Assembly: GCA_021234155.1 (NCBI GenBank)
Contig: JAJEKV010000526.1
Location: 64,001-128,000 of the forward strand
Source: Isoetes taiwanensis
Lineage: Eukaryota; Streptophyta; Lycopodiopsida; Isoetales; Isoetaceae
Direction of reading: 5' to 3'
DNA length: 64,000 nucleotides
The notes under the pieces were generated by a model. That model did no database searches. It was not told the DNA's origin and saw only the letters and a program-made list of their open reading frames with translations. Positions 13,661 to 24,045 of the stretch are shown piece by piece. The first letter of the stretch is position 1. Every line of letters starts with the position of its first letter. The position numbers were made by a program, and so were the translations under genes.

Positions 13661-14720
13661 AAAAGAAACTGAATTATATATGAGTGAAAACTATATATGC
13701 ACAACTTTTTACCTCTATGTAGCATTTTGTGTGAGTGTGCATGTTTTCATGAAACATATGGAATTGCTTCCCATATTTAATTTATTAGTCTTATACAGAA
13801 ATGCTAAGCTAAATTTCTTCTCATATTTAATTTATCTGTTGTTTTTATTTATCTGTTTTATCTGTTTATTATGGAGAAGCAGTAACGTTTTTTGGAAGGC
13901 TCTATGGATAAGGAGTGCTTTTAATGGAGTTCCTCTCTTTCTAGCAATTGCCCGTCTATGCATAAAAAGTCGTTTATTTTGCCTTTTATGTATTCACTCT
14001 CTATTTGGGCCTACAACGCTCATTGCAACGCTGCAACATTATCTTCTAGAGAGCAATTTTATAGATAAGAGGGCTAGCAAACTCCCCATAAAAATTGATT
14101 CGATTGGCAAACAAAAACATTAAGTATTGGGAACAGAAAAAATGAAGAGAAATATGTTAAAGCATGAGATAAGGTGCAAAAATTAACTTTGGATATTCAT
14201 AATGAGGTAGTTGCACAATCTCCATCATTCTTTATGAGGAGGTATAACCAAGCATTGAAAAACAGGGGGTTAGTCTCCTAAATTTCCAATCACAATCGTT
14301 ATTTTTTGCTTCGACTTTTTATTTGCCAGCAAAAAAATTGTGGGGTTTCTGTCAAAATTCAAAAAATAATCATTAGCTTATAATAAAAATCTGGTAGAGC
14401 ATTATCGGGTTAGAGCTAGGTATAACCCTCCTAAACTAGCATATGCCGACGGAGGGTTGACCTTAAATGAGCGATATACTTTGAAATATATTATAAACTT
14501 TTGAGCTTCTTCGTTCTAATGTGCAATGTTGGGAATTCAATATTCAACATACATGTTATAATCGGTGTAATATAAGAAACTCACAAAGCTCTTCTCATAG
14601 GATGCATGGATATAGTAAGCAAACGATAATGCTAACCCTTTCTGAAACATATGAGACATCATTTAAAATTTGATAGATTTACAATTTGCTACTGGCATTA
14701 CCCACTTGCCCATGAAAAGG
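13661..14720. other. AT-rich spacer
   Basis: Includes an open frame of 147 codons (13680-14123) whose Phe/Leu/Ile-rich product reflects AT-rich composition. No gene is supported. Confidence 0.45.
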
Positions 14721-14724
14721 CGCG

Positions 14725-15225
14725 GACTCATTGCCTCCATCCATAGGGGCACATCATCTTCGAATTGAGGCGGGCGGATGGATTGGTGAGCCATGCCAGA
14801 CGAACTCTGTCAATCTTTGCCAAATGGGAGTCATTGAGGATGAATCTCATACCCTTCAAAGTTGCCCGACATATGATCAAATTCGGACGCTATCTTTCTT
14901 TGAGTTGGTCAGGCACGCCGGCCGTTATGTGACATTGAGCCACGCATCCATGCGGGTCTTTGGGATCATACATTCAGGAGATGGACATGCGAGATCAGCT
15001 ATGTCCTCGGGCACACACTTGACATGTATATATACATTGATGTATACTTTGCAGTTTGATGACATTCTTATTCTTCGCCATGGTTTTCCCTCGAAAAACC
15101 CTTTGGGGCGGGGGGTTTTAACCCGACGAAGTAATAAGTTTGTTGCGCCTCCTTATGGGTCCCATAGGCCGATTGGCCTCAGTGGATGATAAAAAATCAA
15201 TCTCATTCTCATTCTCATTCTTTTG
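14725..15225 (+). pseudogene. Non-LTR retrotransposon C-terminal zinc-binding fragment with microsatellite tail
   Basis: The frame 14731-15189 contains LCQMGVIEDESHTLQSCPTY followed by DQIR. This matches the C..C.....EDE.H.L..CP.Y..IR pattern at the C-terminus of many LINE reverse transcriptases. The polymerase itself is missing. The following 3' sequence ends in ATAAAAAATC and then three CTCATT units (about 15190-15225), which resembles a simple-repeat LINE tail. It is a different family from the poly(A)-tailed LINEs at 990-4126 and 52782-53537. Confidence 0.5.
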
Positions 15226-15353
15226 ATGTTTAGCTACATTACCAGATCTCCACATTTTGTTTCTCTTGTGAATTGTGATATAACACATGTAGATGGTTTA
15301 GACATTTGGCTGCCTTTTCTATGCCTATAATAGATACAAAGGTTTAAACCACT

Positions 15354-15620
15354 GTGAGTTTTGGAAGCGAAGTCGTGCAATTTGCAAGGCAAACAAAATG
15401 CTTGAACAAAATGGTATGGTATGGTGTGTACGCCATGACGGGCCACAAGAGCCAGAGCTCCACGATAGAAGGCAATGCAATCATGGTCGTGAGGAGGGCA
15501 TTCACGCCTGAGCTACTGTACCAGATGCTCTCGCGAATAAAGGACATGAAGCAACTGTCGATCGTGTCGCCGATCACGATGGTGGACTTCCAGCCGAACA
15601 AAACATTGCTAATGTAGCCG
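15354..15620 (+). pseudogene. SF1 helicase C-terminal fragment (Pif1/Helitron-like)
   Basis: The frame 15354-15617 contains YAMTGHKSQSSTIEG and then LLYQMLSRIKDMKQLSIVSP. The first resembles superfamily-1 helicase motif V (A.T.HKSQG.T), the second the motif VI region (YV.LSRV...). The Gly of motif V is Ser here. The fragment ends at a TAG 6 codons after DFQPNKT and has no upstream helicase motifs. The likely source is a transposon helicase (Helitron or Pif1-like), or another helicase fragment; I cannot separate these by eye. Confidence 0.5.
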
Positions 15621-15686
15621 CTTCAAAACCTGTGGCAATCCCCATTTCGTCGTACAAGGGGGAACCTTAAATTTTCAAGACGCCGC

Positions 15687-15756
15687 CGCGACGCGGATTC
15701 TCCCTATCAGGGACCCAATAAGGGATGCACAATGTGAGATTCATATATTAACACAT
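15687..15756. repeat. Direct repeat, copy 1 (about 72 bp)
   Basis: Pairs with 16400-16472. The two share GACCCAATAAGGGATG and ATTCATATATTAAC with few mismatches and lie about 713 bp apart. Copy 1 lies about 65 bp after the helicase fragment. They could be terminal repeats of a miniature element or duplicated element ends. Confidence 0.85.
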
Positions 15757-16399
15757 TGCCGCTTATTTTGACATGTGATTGTGTTGTGGGGTTTGGGAGT
15801 TTACATGATTTAACCATAAAGCTTTGGCCTTTAAATGCCATTCTTGTATACTTGGGAAGTGCATCGACTTATTGGACAATACTTGGAATATACTTGATAT
15901 TCCCTTCTATGTGTATTATTACCTCTAATGATCATTCTTTTTCTTCTTAGCCATTCACTGAGATCTGTATCTTCATTGGCATTCCTTTTCCTTATGTGTA
16001 TAATTCCTGTTCGCTGATAATTTCATTTGGCATCATATCAAATCAATAATGGAAATTTAACATGCAATTCTTTAATGTCCATATTATTTTTCAATGGAAT
16101 TCAAGCCTTTGCAGGCATATTGGTATGCCCTGATATGGGAAGAAATAACCCTTAAGAAGGTTGCTTATGTCTATTCTATTCTATATAAATTCTAAAAAAA
16201 TGTGTCTATTCTCAGTGAGAAGGTTTCTTCCATCTAATCTCCATGGTTTGTCAATATATTTCGTATACTATCTGGAAGATTATTCATTCTTTTTTTCTGT
16301 AGCAATAAAAGTGGCTTATCATTTTCAAAAGCCATATTCTGCGCCTTATGGTGTAGAGGTTGGGTATAATTGATCTCTTTAGTGATGTCCTATGGACTT
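15757..16399. other. AT-rich interval between the direct repeats
   Basis: About 640 bases without recognisable coding sequence. If the flanking repeats are terminal repeats, this is the interior of a small non-autonomous element. Confidence 0.4.
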
Positions 16400-16472
16400 G
16401 CCGCGACACGGATTCTTCCTATCAGGGACCCAATAAGGGATGTACAATGTAAGATTCATATATTAACCCATA
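16400..16472. repeat. Direct repeat, copy 2 (about 72 bp)
   Basis: Second copy of the repeat at 15687-15756, same orientation; see there. Confidence 0.85.
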
Positions 16473-16696
16473 TCAAATTAGCATGCCACCGAAATTCAAA
16501 TTACTACGATTAATATACCAACACAAATCCATCAGCCTAGCCTTCTTCCCAACCATGCAGTTTTGTTAGTTTTTTTTTTTTTTTTTGCCCTTTTAATCTG
16601 TTGCATCGACTAGGCGCAGAATAGCCGGAACATACCATTTTCGACCAGATTTGGGCAGCTGAATTCCTCCCCGAGTCTTTCCACTCTCTGTTTCAA

Positions 16697-17786
16697 TGAA
16701 TGCAACGCAGGCCATAGCCAAATCGAGCTCCAGGTAAGGTTTCTTCCACATATTTTTTCATTTATAGTCTGGGAGCGTAATGTAAAATATATTTAGATGC
16801 TTGTTTAGCAATAAAGATGCCAGTCGATCTTAGTTCTCAGCCAAAACAACACCAACAGATCTTAGTTCTCAGTAAAACAGCCTAAGCAGGTAATATTTCC
16901 ACCATTTTTCTGTCTTATGCCGTTTCATTCAAACGCCCAGGTCTGCTTTTTAATTTTTTCCCATATTTTATGTTACTAAAATTCTTGTTCTAGACGTCTT
17001 TGTCAGGGATTCTATGTCAATGCTGGTAAGGTAAGTGAATCAATAATTAGTGTTGTCTCTAAGGGCGAATATTCACCAAAAGGCGAATATTCCAAATTTT
17101 AAAAAAGAGTTGCACGAATGTTAAGTAGGCTTGAAAAAAAAAACCTTTTTGGCCAAGATCTCGATGGATTCTCCTGCCACCATCATCGAATTAGCCTATC
17201 CTCACGAAACATATTGGAGGAGTTTAGCCAACTATTGATGCCTTTGAGGTTCAATGGGTTTGAATTCGCCATTGCCGCTCTTATGGTCGTTAGTTTTGGA
17301 GCTTTAGTTCCGGAAACTTTTGTAGAAGCAACATCATATGCCTTTAGAGGTTTTAAGCCACAAATTCAAAGCATTTTTATGTGCTTTGACCATTTTAAAA
17401 ATGCCGGTACTAAGACGAATGCAGATCTAGCTCTTCGAAGGTCATCAATTCAACATCTTAAGGTTTGAGAAATCAGAGATTCGGTGTTTGCCAAGCTTGA
17501 TTGCAGCCAAGTTAAAAAGGTACTTATAAGCAAACTTCTACTTGCAAGAAACCGTACTATTTGATGCATACTTTTTAAAATTTATGGGCTTTAAAATCAC
17601 TGCTAAAATCTCTTGTGAATGATAATGTGTAATTGTGTATACCTACTGGAATATGCAATCGTGAATGCCTACAATATCACCTATGTTTTCTCGTTAGAAG
17701 CATAAACTTTAGTGTCTTACACTACAATCATTTACACTGCAGTCATGATAGCCACTCTATTGATTAAGAAATAGTCTTGCTTTGCA
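16697..17786 (+). other. Possible 5' exons and introns of the zinc-finger-like gene
   Basis: A short ATG-led segment at 16697-16734 ends at a good donor (CCAG then GTAAGG). A possible small exon lies near 16994-17033, between TTCTAG and GTAAGTG. A good acceptor (TTGCTTTGCAG) ends at 17787, just before the exon that carries the next feature. This fits a plant gene with leader introns. An open frame of 116 codons (17118-17468) lies in the presumed intron and is unrecognised. The exon structure is inferred from splice-site consensus only. Confidence 0.3.
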
Positions 17787-17796
17787 GAAAGTGATC

Positions 17797-18312
17797 ATGA
17801 ACAAGAGGCCTAAAGTAGGAGGCATCCTTGCCGATTTCAATGGCTCCACAAACCATGACTCTACTTCAAAGATGGGTGATTCACATTCGATATTGGAGCA
17901 GGAATTTGAACCTCAAATGGACAAGATAGATGGAGAAGATGAAGATCCCATTCAAATTGAGAATGAAAATCTTGATGAATGCATGGCAATGCCGCAATCT
18001 CAGTCCGAACCACAAGACATTGAGATGGAAGAAGAACGTAAGAGAAAGCGCGGGAGGAAAGGATGGGCTGCTGGTGAAAGGGAATTTCAGCCGACTTGCG
18101 CAGAAATATACCCTTGCATAGAGAGATATGAAGAAGAGGTAGGCAGCAGACTAATAGTTCTAGCACGATGTTCTATTTGTTCATGGAAGAATTGGAGGCC
18201 TCATACGATGTAGCCAAAGTTGGACACAATTGAGAAGCATTTGGGAAAGATATACGAGAAGAAGATTGTGGATGGAAAAGAGGAAAGTGTGGTAAGATGG
18301 AAGACAGTGTGA
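17797..18312 (+). pseudogene. Zinc-finger-like, NLS-bearing protein exon, interrupted
   Basis: ATG at 17797 follows a splice acceptor. The first 138 codons run to a TAG at 18211. Reading through it, the frame continues to 18312. Residues about 10-75 are acidic and polar. Residues about 82-95 form a basic cluster (ERKRKRGRKGW) that looks like a nuclear-localisation signal. Then come a C..C pair (CSIC), W.N, and after the TAG TIEKHLGKIYEKK. This resembles the single zinc-finger domains found in hAT-related or domesticated transposase proteins (C..C...TI.KHL.K). The frame ends exactly where a probable LTR starts (18310), so the gene appears to be cut by that insertion. The family assignment is tentative. 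Confidence 0.4.
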
Positions 18313-19831
18313 CGTTCCACATATTTATACGATATGCGTATAAATATATTGACACGTCACGAAGTAGGGATACGCCACCATGGGGTATGTTAACCTAGGG
18401 GGTTGACCTAAAAGGGATTAATTTAGCTATGCTAAATCAACAAAGGGGTGATTAAAAGATAATTACCTATAATTAAGGAGGCATTATCGAATTAACTCAA
18501 TTAAGTTAATTAAGTTAGGATAATTGATTAATTAGGAAGGTGCCACCTGGCAAATTCGATTGGGCGGTGGGAGAATTCTAACTTGGGGCATCAAATTGGA
18601 TCCCTATCCCATTTGGACCCCAAATCGAACCAAGAGGAAGAACTGCTGAGCGCCCAGGTTGATTGAGGATGGAGGTGCCACATGATAATGGATCTAGCAG
18701 GAATTCAGGTTAGTGGATAGACTAGTTTGATATTTCTAGGGCTAGCACCTCAGTCAGTCTTCTCTGGTTGTCTTTGTCTAGGATTAACCCTTCTTTGATA
18801 CTTAGGATTATGTTTCAATTATGGATTATGCTTTGTTATGTATGGATGGATGAATCTATGGTTGTATCTCGTTAGCCTTCCGTAAAGCAGGGGATTAAAG
18901 GGGGTAGAGACCTCTGTGACCTATGTTGCTAGTATGCTCCTAGTAGTTTCCTTAGTTCCGATTATTTGCGGCTGTGCACAAGAGACACCGAGCCGTGGAT
19001 GCTATGGAATTGCTCGCACTGAGGAGAAGGGACGCAGGTAGTGAAGTGGGGGGTGGGGTCTTGCAATGACCATAAAAGGCTCCCTGAGACTCCTACTGAT
19101 GGGCTAGGCCCGAGCCCGATCCACGGCCCGGGTATGGGTCCGACACTCCACGGGTGCGAGAGGTGTGACCCGTATGGGGGCATCTGTACTTTGATGATAA
19201 AGTTAGGGGAGTAGGTAGAATGCGGATGCGGGGTCGCTGATGCGCACGTATTCTCTAGCTCACCCGTGGAACCATTTGCTATCACGGAAGTGGACACTTC
19301 CCAGGCACGCCTCATCGGACCTGGGGAGATGTAACTTGGAGTAGACGAAGGGTGGTACCTTGAGCGCTCTCGGGAAGGCTATAGTGATGCCATAGCATGA
19401 TTCGACTCATCGCAAAGTGTACAATGGGAGGGCGGATGGAGTGGACAACCCTAGCCGATGTTCCATGCCGATAACGCCATGCCAAGATTGAATGCGATTC
19501 TTGAGACCCAGCGTCGGTCGATCCTCACCGGAGTGCGAGCGGGGGTAGAACCATGGGTTTTGGGGTGTTTTCTCTAGTATTAAATGCATCTTCTTTGTTG
19601 TTATCGGTTGGATGGATGTGCCACCCTTCGTGGTGGTTGTTGTTTATCGTTTATCTTTGTATGCTAACGCCTGGCGTGGGCGAATGACACCTCTGTGTCC
19701 TTCACCTGGGCATCTTGTTATAGATGGTCCGAGTTAGACGGAGGGCCCTGCTCATGGCGAGATGGTCGCTATGGGAGGGAAAGGTCCCCGTATGTATCGT
19801 CCGAAGCCAGTATATGTTCGGGGGCGTCCGC
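18310..19831 (+). mobile_element. Probable 5' LTR of an LTR retrotransposon
   Basis: The region begins with TGACG directly after a disrupted reading frame. It ends just before a 13-base match to the initiator Met-tRNA primer site at 19834-19846. Its start has a hairpin (ATATTTATAC and its perfect complement GTATAAATAT, about 18321-18347). It has no gene-like content. No second copy occurs in the window, so the downstream LTR is deleted, outside, or too degraded. The exact 3' end is uncertain because a CA end is not visible. Confidence 0.5.
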
Positions 19832-19833
19832 GG

Positions 19834-19846
19834 TGGTATCAGAGCC
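19834..19846 (+). other. Primer-binding site for initiator Met-tRNA
   Basis: TGGTATCAGAGCC is the standard plant LTR-retrotransposon primer site, complementary to the 3' end of initiator Met-tRNA. It fixes the orientation of the element as plus and the LTR end just upstream. Confidence 0.9.
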
Positions 19847-20243
19847 GTGATTTTGGTTGCCCGAAATCATAGCACTAACCAAACCCTAACTCGTTCGTTC
19901 GGTAGTTAGGTGGGAGTTTAAGCTAGTTGGACTGTTTAACTCTTTGATGTTTAGTTTTGTGCTAGGTTGATGTAATAGATTGTAAGTTTTAAGAAGTTTA
20001 GGGCGACTGGAGGACCCAAGTTTGGAAGGGCCATAACTTTTTGTAGGTAGCTCGGATGAAGGCGAAAATGGTTCCAACGGATCGGGCACCCTCCAAATAC
20101 CCTAGGGAGCACGTTACTCGAGGGCAAAATTGCGACAGCAAGGCGAAAAAGCAAAAGGGGCGCTGCTGTCAGATGGAGTGTTTTTCTCGAAAAAATATTA
20201 GCGTATAACGCTTAGCATGGCCTGATCTGGTCCCCGCGTATAA

Positions 20244-20283
<40 letters not shown>

Positions 20284-20500
20284 GTGTGTTTGTTGGGATG
20301 TCTTCCGCCGCCATAGTCACGGAATAAAGCTTCGCCACAATCCGCCATAGCCGACCTTGCATGCTACCCTGTTGCTACCCTAACACCCTAGCATCTCCTT
20401 TTCGACCCTAGCACCACCTACTCTACACTAAGCCTACTTCCTTGCATTATCGCTAGTTGCATTGATCTGATGCGCTTCAAGCTTACGATGAGACCTAAAG
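19847..20500. other. Untranslated leader of the LTR element and A/T runs
   Basis: No reading frame of note. A T-rich run of about 30 bases sits at 20247-20277. Confidence 0.4.
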
Positions 20501-20503
20501 AAG

Positions 20504-20925
20504 ATGAATGTCTTCCAGCTGTATAGCGTGCTACTAGACCATCTCTCAGATGATAGCTCTACGGTTGAATCGTTTCTAGATCTGCTTGTGACCCATTTTA
20601 TCGAGAACCGGAGAATACCATACCCTATTCTTCACTTCAACGAAGCGGTTCCTTATGAAGCTGAATGCTGCAGGCCAACCTTACACTCTTGTGGAGCAAC
20701 CTGATCAAGCTTAGGCCATTGTTAAGTTTTACCCGCTAGCAAGCCAAGAGGAGGATCCCGTAGAGCTTATCCGAACTGAGGCCCAAAGGATTTTGCACCT
20801 TGCCAGGGTAGAGGACCTCAGGCAGATAGCTAGTGGCCTACCAGAAGAGCGGGCTAGCCGTTTTTATTACCTTGGTAAAGGCCATGGACCATTACAATCT
20901 TCCCCTTTTCTTTTGGAATGAAGAA
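20504..20925 (+). pseudogene. Coding-like remnant, unrecognised
   Basis: An ATG-led frame (20504 to about 20650) reads as a helical protein (SFLDLLVTHFIENRRIPYPI). A second frame from about 20657 continues with VKFYPLASQEEDPVELIRTE and AQRILHLARVEDLRQIASGL, with one stop, to about 20920. The two look like one frameshifted ORF of at least 130 codons lying in the expected gag position of the LTR element. I recognise no gag signature. It could instead be captured host sequence, as with the histone copy that follows. Confidence 0.35.
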
Positions 20926-21295
20926 CTATATAGCTTTATCTTTGAAAATGTTCCACCTAGCTTCACACAAGACCCGCATGGACTCCTCGTGCAAGCCGAC
21001 ATGCGAAGCTCACCCTGACGGGTGAGACTATAACGGAGATTGCAAGGTGAAATCACTGCGCCAGACGGGAGGCCCGGGATGCCGGTGACGAGCGATCCAG
21101 AGCGTGAGGAGGTTGCCCGAACCCAGGGGGTGCGATCAAACTGTTGTTCAGCAAGAAGAAGATCAACCTGCGGTTCGTGAAGAGACCAACATGCAGCGGT
21201 AAGAAACAAAGCAGATGGGGTAACAGAAGAGGAAGTTTTTACGGCTTTTCCACACCTGGGGAGGCGCTTCTGCCATAAGACCCGATTGCAAAAGG

Positions 21296-21705
21296 ATGCG
21301 CCATTGGCAAGAAAAACGTCTGCGACAAAGGTCGGGAACAGATAGTACAAAGGGCTTAAACATCCCTCGACCGTACGGAAGTCCTTAATCATAAAACCGT
21401 GAATTCCATAGGTTCGACCGGGCACGCTAGGGCTCTTCGGGCGAGATAATGCAAGTATCGTAAGACTACTAAGCCATTGATATACTGGCTACCCTTCCAA
21501 AGATGCTGGTGAGAAATTGCCCAAGAATTCAAGACCCGACACGAGGTTCCAAGCATTCGCCATACTGGCACTCGAGGGAAGGCTGGAGGCCTACCTCATT
21601 GAGATTTTTGGCGCCAACCACATTAAGCCATTCCGCATAAAGAGGGTTACTATAATGCCCAAGGATATCCATTTCCTTGCGAAGAATCAGGGGAATTTTC
21701 GCTAA
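21296..21705 (+). pseudogene. Histone H3 pseudogene, full length, intronless
   Basis: From ATG 21296 to TAA 21703-21705 the segment is 410 bases long; a normal H3 coding region is 411. The last 55 codons are in one frame and align residue for residue with the H3 C-terminus: DTRFQ, ALE, EAYL, then KRVTIMPKDI. Upstream, across compensating frameshifts, are recognisable KQLATKA-, RKS-, KPHRFRPGT-, KYRKTTKPLI-, LPFQR- and EIAQEFKT-coding stretches at close to their expected offsets (largest drift about 15 bases, near the N-terminus). So it derives from a whole intronless H3 gene or a processed copy. It is closer to canonical H3 than to centromeric H3 in the EIAQ/KRVTIMPKDI part. Substitutions such as IEIFGANHIKPFRI in the alpha2-loop2 region and loss of frame argue against function. 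It lies about 1.5 kb downstream of the LTR primer site. Confidence 0.88.
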
Positions 21706-21897
21706 TTGTTGAAAATCTCTTTCTCTACTATTGTAAAAATTTTTTGTTACATAAAATTATGTAAAATATCCTTTTTCGGGAGTTATAAAATTAAAATTGA
21801 CTCTTTTCGTCATTTTTTTTGTATATATAAATGTAAGTTATTAAAAAAAAAAAAAAAAAAAAAATTTTTTAATGACCTAGGGAAACGTGCCAAAAAG

Positions 21898-21905
21898 TTA
21901 TAAAG
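21898..21905 (+). promoter_or_regulatory. Candidate TATA box
   Basis: TTATAAAG lies about 80 bases before ATG 21984. It is followed by a CT-rich leader (TAGGGTTTCATTTTC and TCCTCCCCCTCCC), a composition typical of plant 5' untranslated regions. It is preceded by a 22-base A run at 21842-21863. Confidence 0.4.
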
Positions 21906-21983
21906 ACACTTTTCCCACATTAGGGTTTCATTTTCACTTTCGCCTTTAGCGCCTTCCTCCCCCTCCCTTGCTCTTTGTTCGTC

Positions 21984-22496
21984 ATGGCTCGCGCAACTCT
22001 GCAACAGTGGTACCTAGATGGTGAGCACTGGGATCCCGCGGTTCCCTTTGATGTTCTTCATCCTTATCTGCTCCAGCAAGTGGATCTCATCCACAACATG
22101 CAAGCGCACCCCGACTATGCTAGTTTCCTTCAGTTCTTCCACGAAGAGATTGTGCCTGCATGTGTCTTCAACGAAGACGACTCACAGCTTTACCTCGACT
22201 TCCACACCTTGCTGGAGATGTTGGGAGGCGATGACCACGCCCGGAATGTTGTTAAGGGCATTAGGAGGCGAGGGACTGACCTTCCTATTGTCACCATAGA
22301 TCGTGAACTCTGCTTTGAGGATGAGCAGATAGCCGCAGAGCAGTCTACCACACCAATACCCCCTGACCCGGAGGACGATGAAGTCGTCGACGAGCAGGAC
22401 TTTGTAAGATGGAAGGAGCTAGCTACGAAGGCCCGGCAAGTCGGGGATAAAGCCCTCAAGCTTGAAGGGCTAAATCTCCTCCCCTTGTACTCTTGA
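21984..22496 (+). CDS. Intact 170-aa ORF, unknown function
   Basis: ATG 21984 has a good plant context (GTCATGGCT) and the frame runs unbroken to TGA 22494-22496. It is the longest well-mixed intact ORF in an otherwise decayed region. Residues 1-95 are rich in aromatic, Leu and acidic residues, with predicted helices around YLLQQVDLIHNM and FLQFFHEEIVPACVF. Residues about 112-142 form a Pro/Asp/Glu-rich linker (PPDPEDDEVVDEQD). The C-terminus is helical with Lys/Leu. There is no signal peptide or membrane segment. A TATA-like element and CT-rich leader lie upstream. I recognise no family. It may be a retroelement accessory protein (it lies downstream of the LTR/PBS and H3 copy) or an undescribed host gene. 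Confidence 0.55.
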   Translation: MARATLQQWYLDGEHWDPAVPFDVLHPYLLQQVDLIHNMQAHPDYASFLQFFHEEIVPACVFNEDDSQLYLDFHTLLEMLGGDDHARNVVKGIRRRGTDLPIVTIDRELCFEDEQIAAEQSTTPIPPDPEDDEVVDEQDFVRWKELATKARQVGDKALKLEGLNLLPLYS

Positions 22497-22795
22497 GCGA
22501 CCAAGAGTATCTTATTTTGGAGGATGTTATATGGGCTTACCGCGTCATCACCGATATGCGGGGTCGGCGAAAGATAGAAGTTCTCTACGACTTTGCGGAA
22601 TACTGCTAGAATAAATCACATCCTTAGCTTGAATGAACAAGTCAATATTATTGCACGCCTCTTGCTTGCCCAATACCTTAACTTTTGACGTTTTTGTTGC
22701 TCACGTCCACATTTTCGTAGGAGCCATTGCTTAGGAGCTCTCAAATGCTCATCTCCATTATTTGTCATACCATGTTGCTAGAGTTTAATTGTAAG
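22497..22795. other. 3' flank of the 170-aa ORF
   Basis: Nothing recognised. About 300 bases separate the ORF from the minisatellite. Confidence 0.4.
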
Positions 22796-22799
22796 TTGA

Positions 22800-23481
22800 A
22801 GGAATCTAGGAGAATCTTTATAGGATCTTAGGGAATCCAGTGGAATATCATGAGAATCTTAGAGAATCTATGGGAATCTCAAGAGAGCATCTTTGAGAAT
22901 ATAAGGGAATCTAATGGAATCTTGATAAAATCTTTACGAACCTAGAGGAAACTTGATGGAATCTTGGGGAGTCTAGGGGAATCTTCATAGAATCTACGCT
23001 TCTTTGGGAATCTAGGGGAATCTTGATAAAAGCTTTAAGAACCTAGAGGAATCTTAATGGAATCTAGAAGAATCTAGGAGAATCTTGATAGAATCTTGGA
23101 GAATCTAGAGGAATCTTGGGGTATTCTTTTGGAATCTAGGGAAATCTTTAGAGAATCTTAGGGAGTCTCAACTGAATCTTTTAGAATCTAGGAGAATCTA
23201 AAGGAATCTTCATAAAATCTTTAAGAATTTATGGAAATCTTAATGGAATCTCAGAGAATCTAGAAGAATCTAGGAGAATCTTGGAGAATCTAGAGGAATT
23301 TTGGGGTATTTTTTGAGAATCTAGGGGAATCTTTAGAGAATCTTTGGGAATCTTAATAAAATCTAGGGGAGCTCCATAGAATCTTTAAAATCTAGGGGAA
23401 TCTTTGTAGAACATTAAGAATCCAAGAAAACCTTTGAAAATCTAAGAGAATCTAATAGAATCTCAAGAGAATCTTTAGGAT
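22800..23481. repeat. Degenerate GAATCT minisatellite
   Basis: Nearly 700 bases built from imperfect copies of units such as GAATCTAGGGGAATCTT, with higher-order blocks (for example GGAATCTTGATAAAATCTTT recurring). The period alternates around 10-13 bases. There are no stops or frames of interest. It is seen directly and comparable to expanded plant minisatellites. Confidence 0.92.
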
Positions 23482-23809
23482 TCTTATATGACATGATATG
23501 ACTTAAGTCACATGCCTTAAGAGATAAGGGATATGACATATATGAGATGTGACATATCTTCTTTTTTATTTTGTGAGGTCATTGGTTTTTGTGCAAGGGA
23601 ACACCGCATGTTACATTGGATGCGGCGTTCCCTTCTAATTTCCATTCCCCTTGGGACCTTGGCATTTAAAATTGAATGCCATTCCCGGATCTCGAGCTGA
23701 GGTTTTAAGTGAATGAGAGAAATTGAGGAGCGAATTTGAATTTCCAGGCTTATACGAAATTGCCTCCTCCTGTTTCAATCCTCCTCAGTTCCAGTTCCAG
23801 GCGCCTCAT
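23482..23809. other. Spacer
   Basis: About 330 bases. A small inverted pair around GGGAACACCGCATG and GATGCGGCGTTCCC (about 23598-23632) forms a perfect 11-12 bp stem. Otherwise nothing. Confidence 0.5.
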
Positions 23810-24045
23810 CTCTCATTTCCGGCACCTCTCCTCGGCTCTCAATCTTGGCGCAAAGGTGAGCCATTCTTCCTTTTGTTTCCTTTTCTTCCATTCTTCCTAT
23901 GCTTACAGGCTCAAGCCTCCTGGGTTCATTCGAGCCTCGGCTCTCATTTCTGGCACCTCTCCTCAGCTCTCAATCTTGGCGCAAATGTGAGCCATTCTTC
24001 CTTTTGTTTTCTTTTCTTCCGTTCTTTCCATGCTTACAGGTTCGA
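23810..24045. repeat. Two-copy tandem duplication, 131-bp period
   Basis: Copy 1 at 23810-23940 and copy 2 at 23941-24045 share CTCTCATTTC(C/T)GGCACC, CTCAATCTTGGCGCAAA and a CT-rich run ending in GCTTACAGG. The CT-rich composition resembles a plant 5' leader. Confidence 0.9.

Noticed and set aside
13680-14123. 147-codon hydrophobic ORF
   Set aside because: Phe/Leu/Ile-rich product mirrors AT-rich composition; no motif, no leader, no homologous copy.
15687-16472. TRIM-type miniature LTR retrotransposon
   Set aside because: Repeats are short (72 bp), lack TG...CA ends, and no primer site or polypurine tract was found, so only the direct repeats are reported.
23866-23908. GT...AG interval inside the 131-bp duplication, looking like a small intron
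   Set aside because: 43 bases is below the usual plant minimum, and the donor is not kept in copy 2 (ATGTGAG instead of AGGTGAG).
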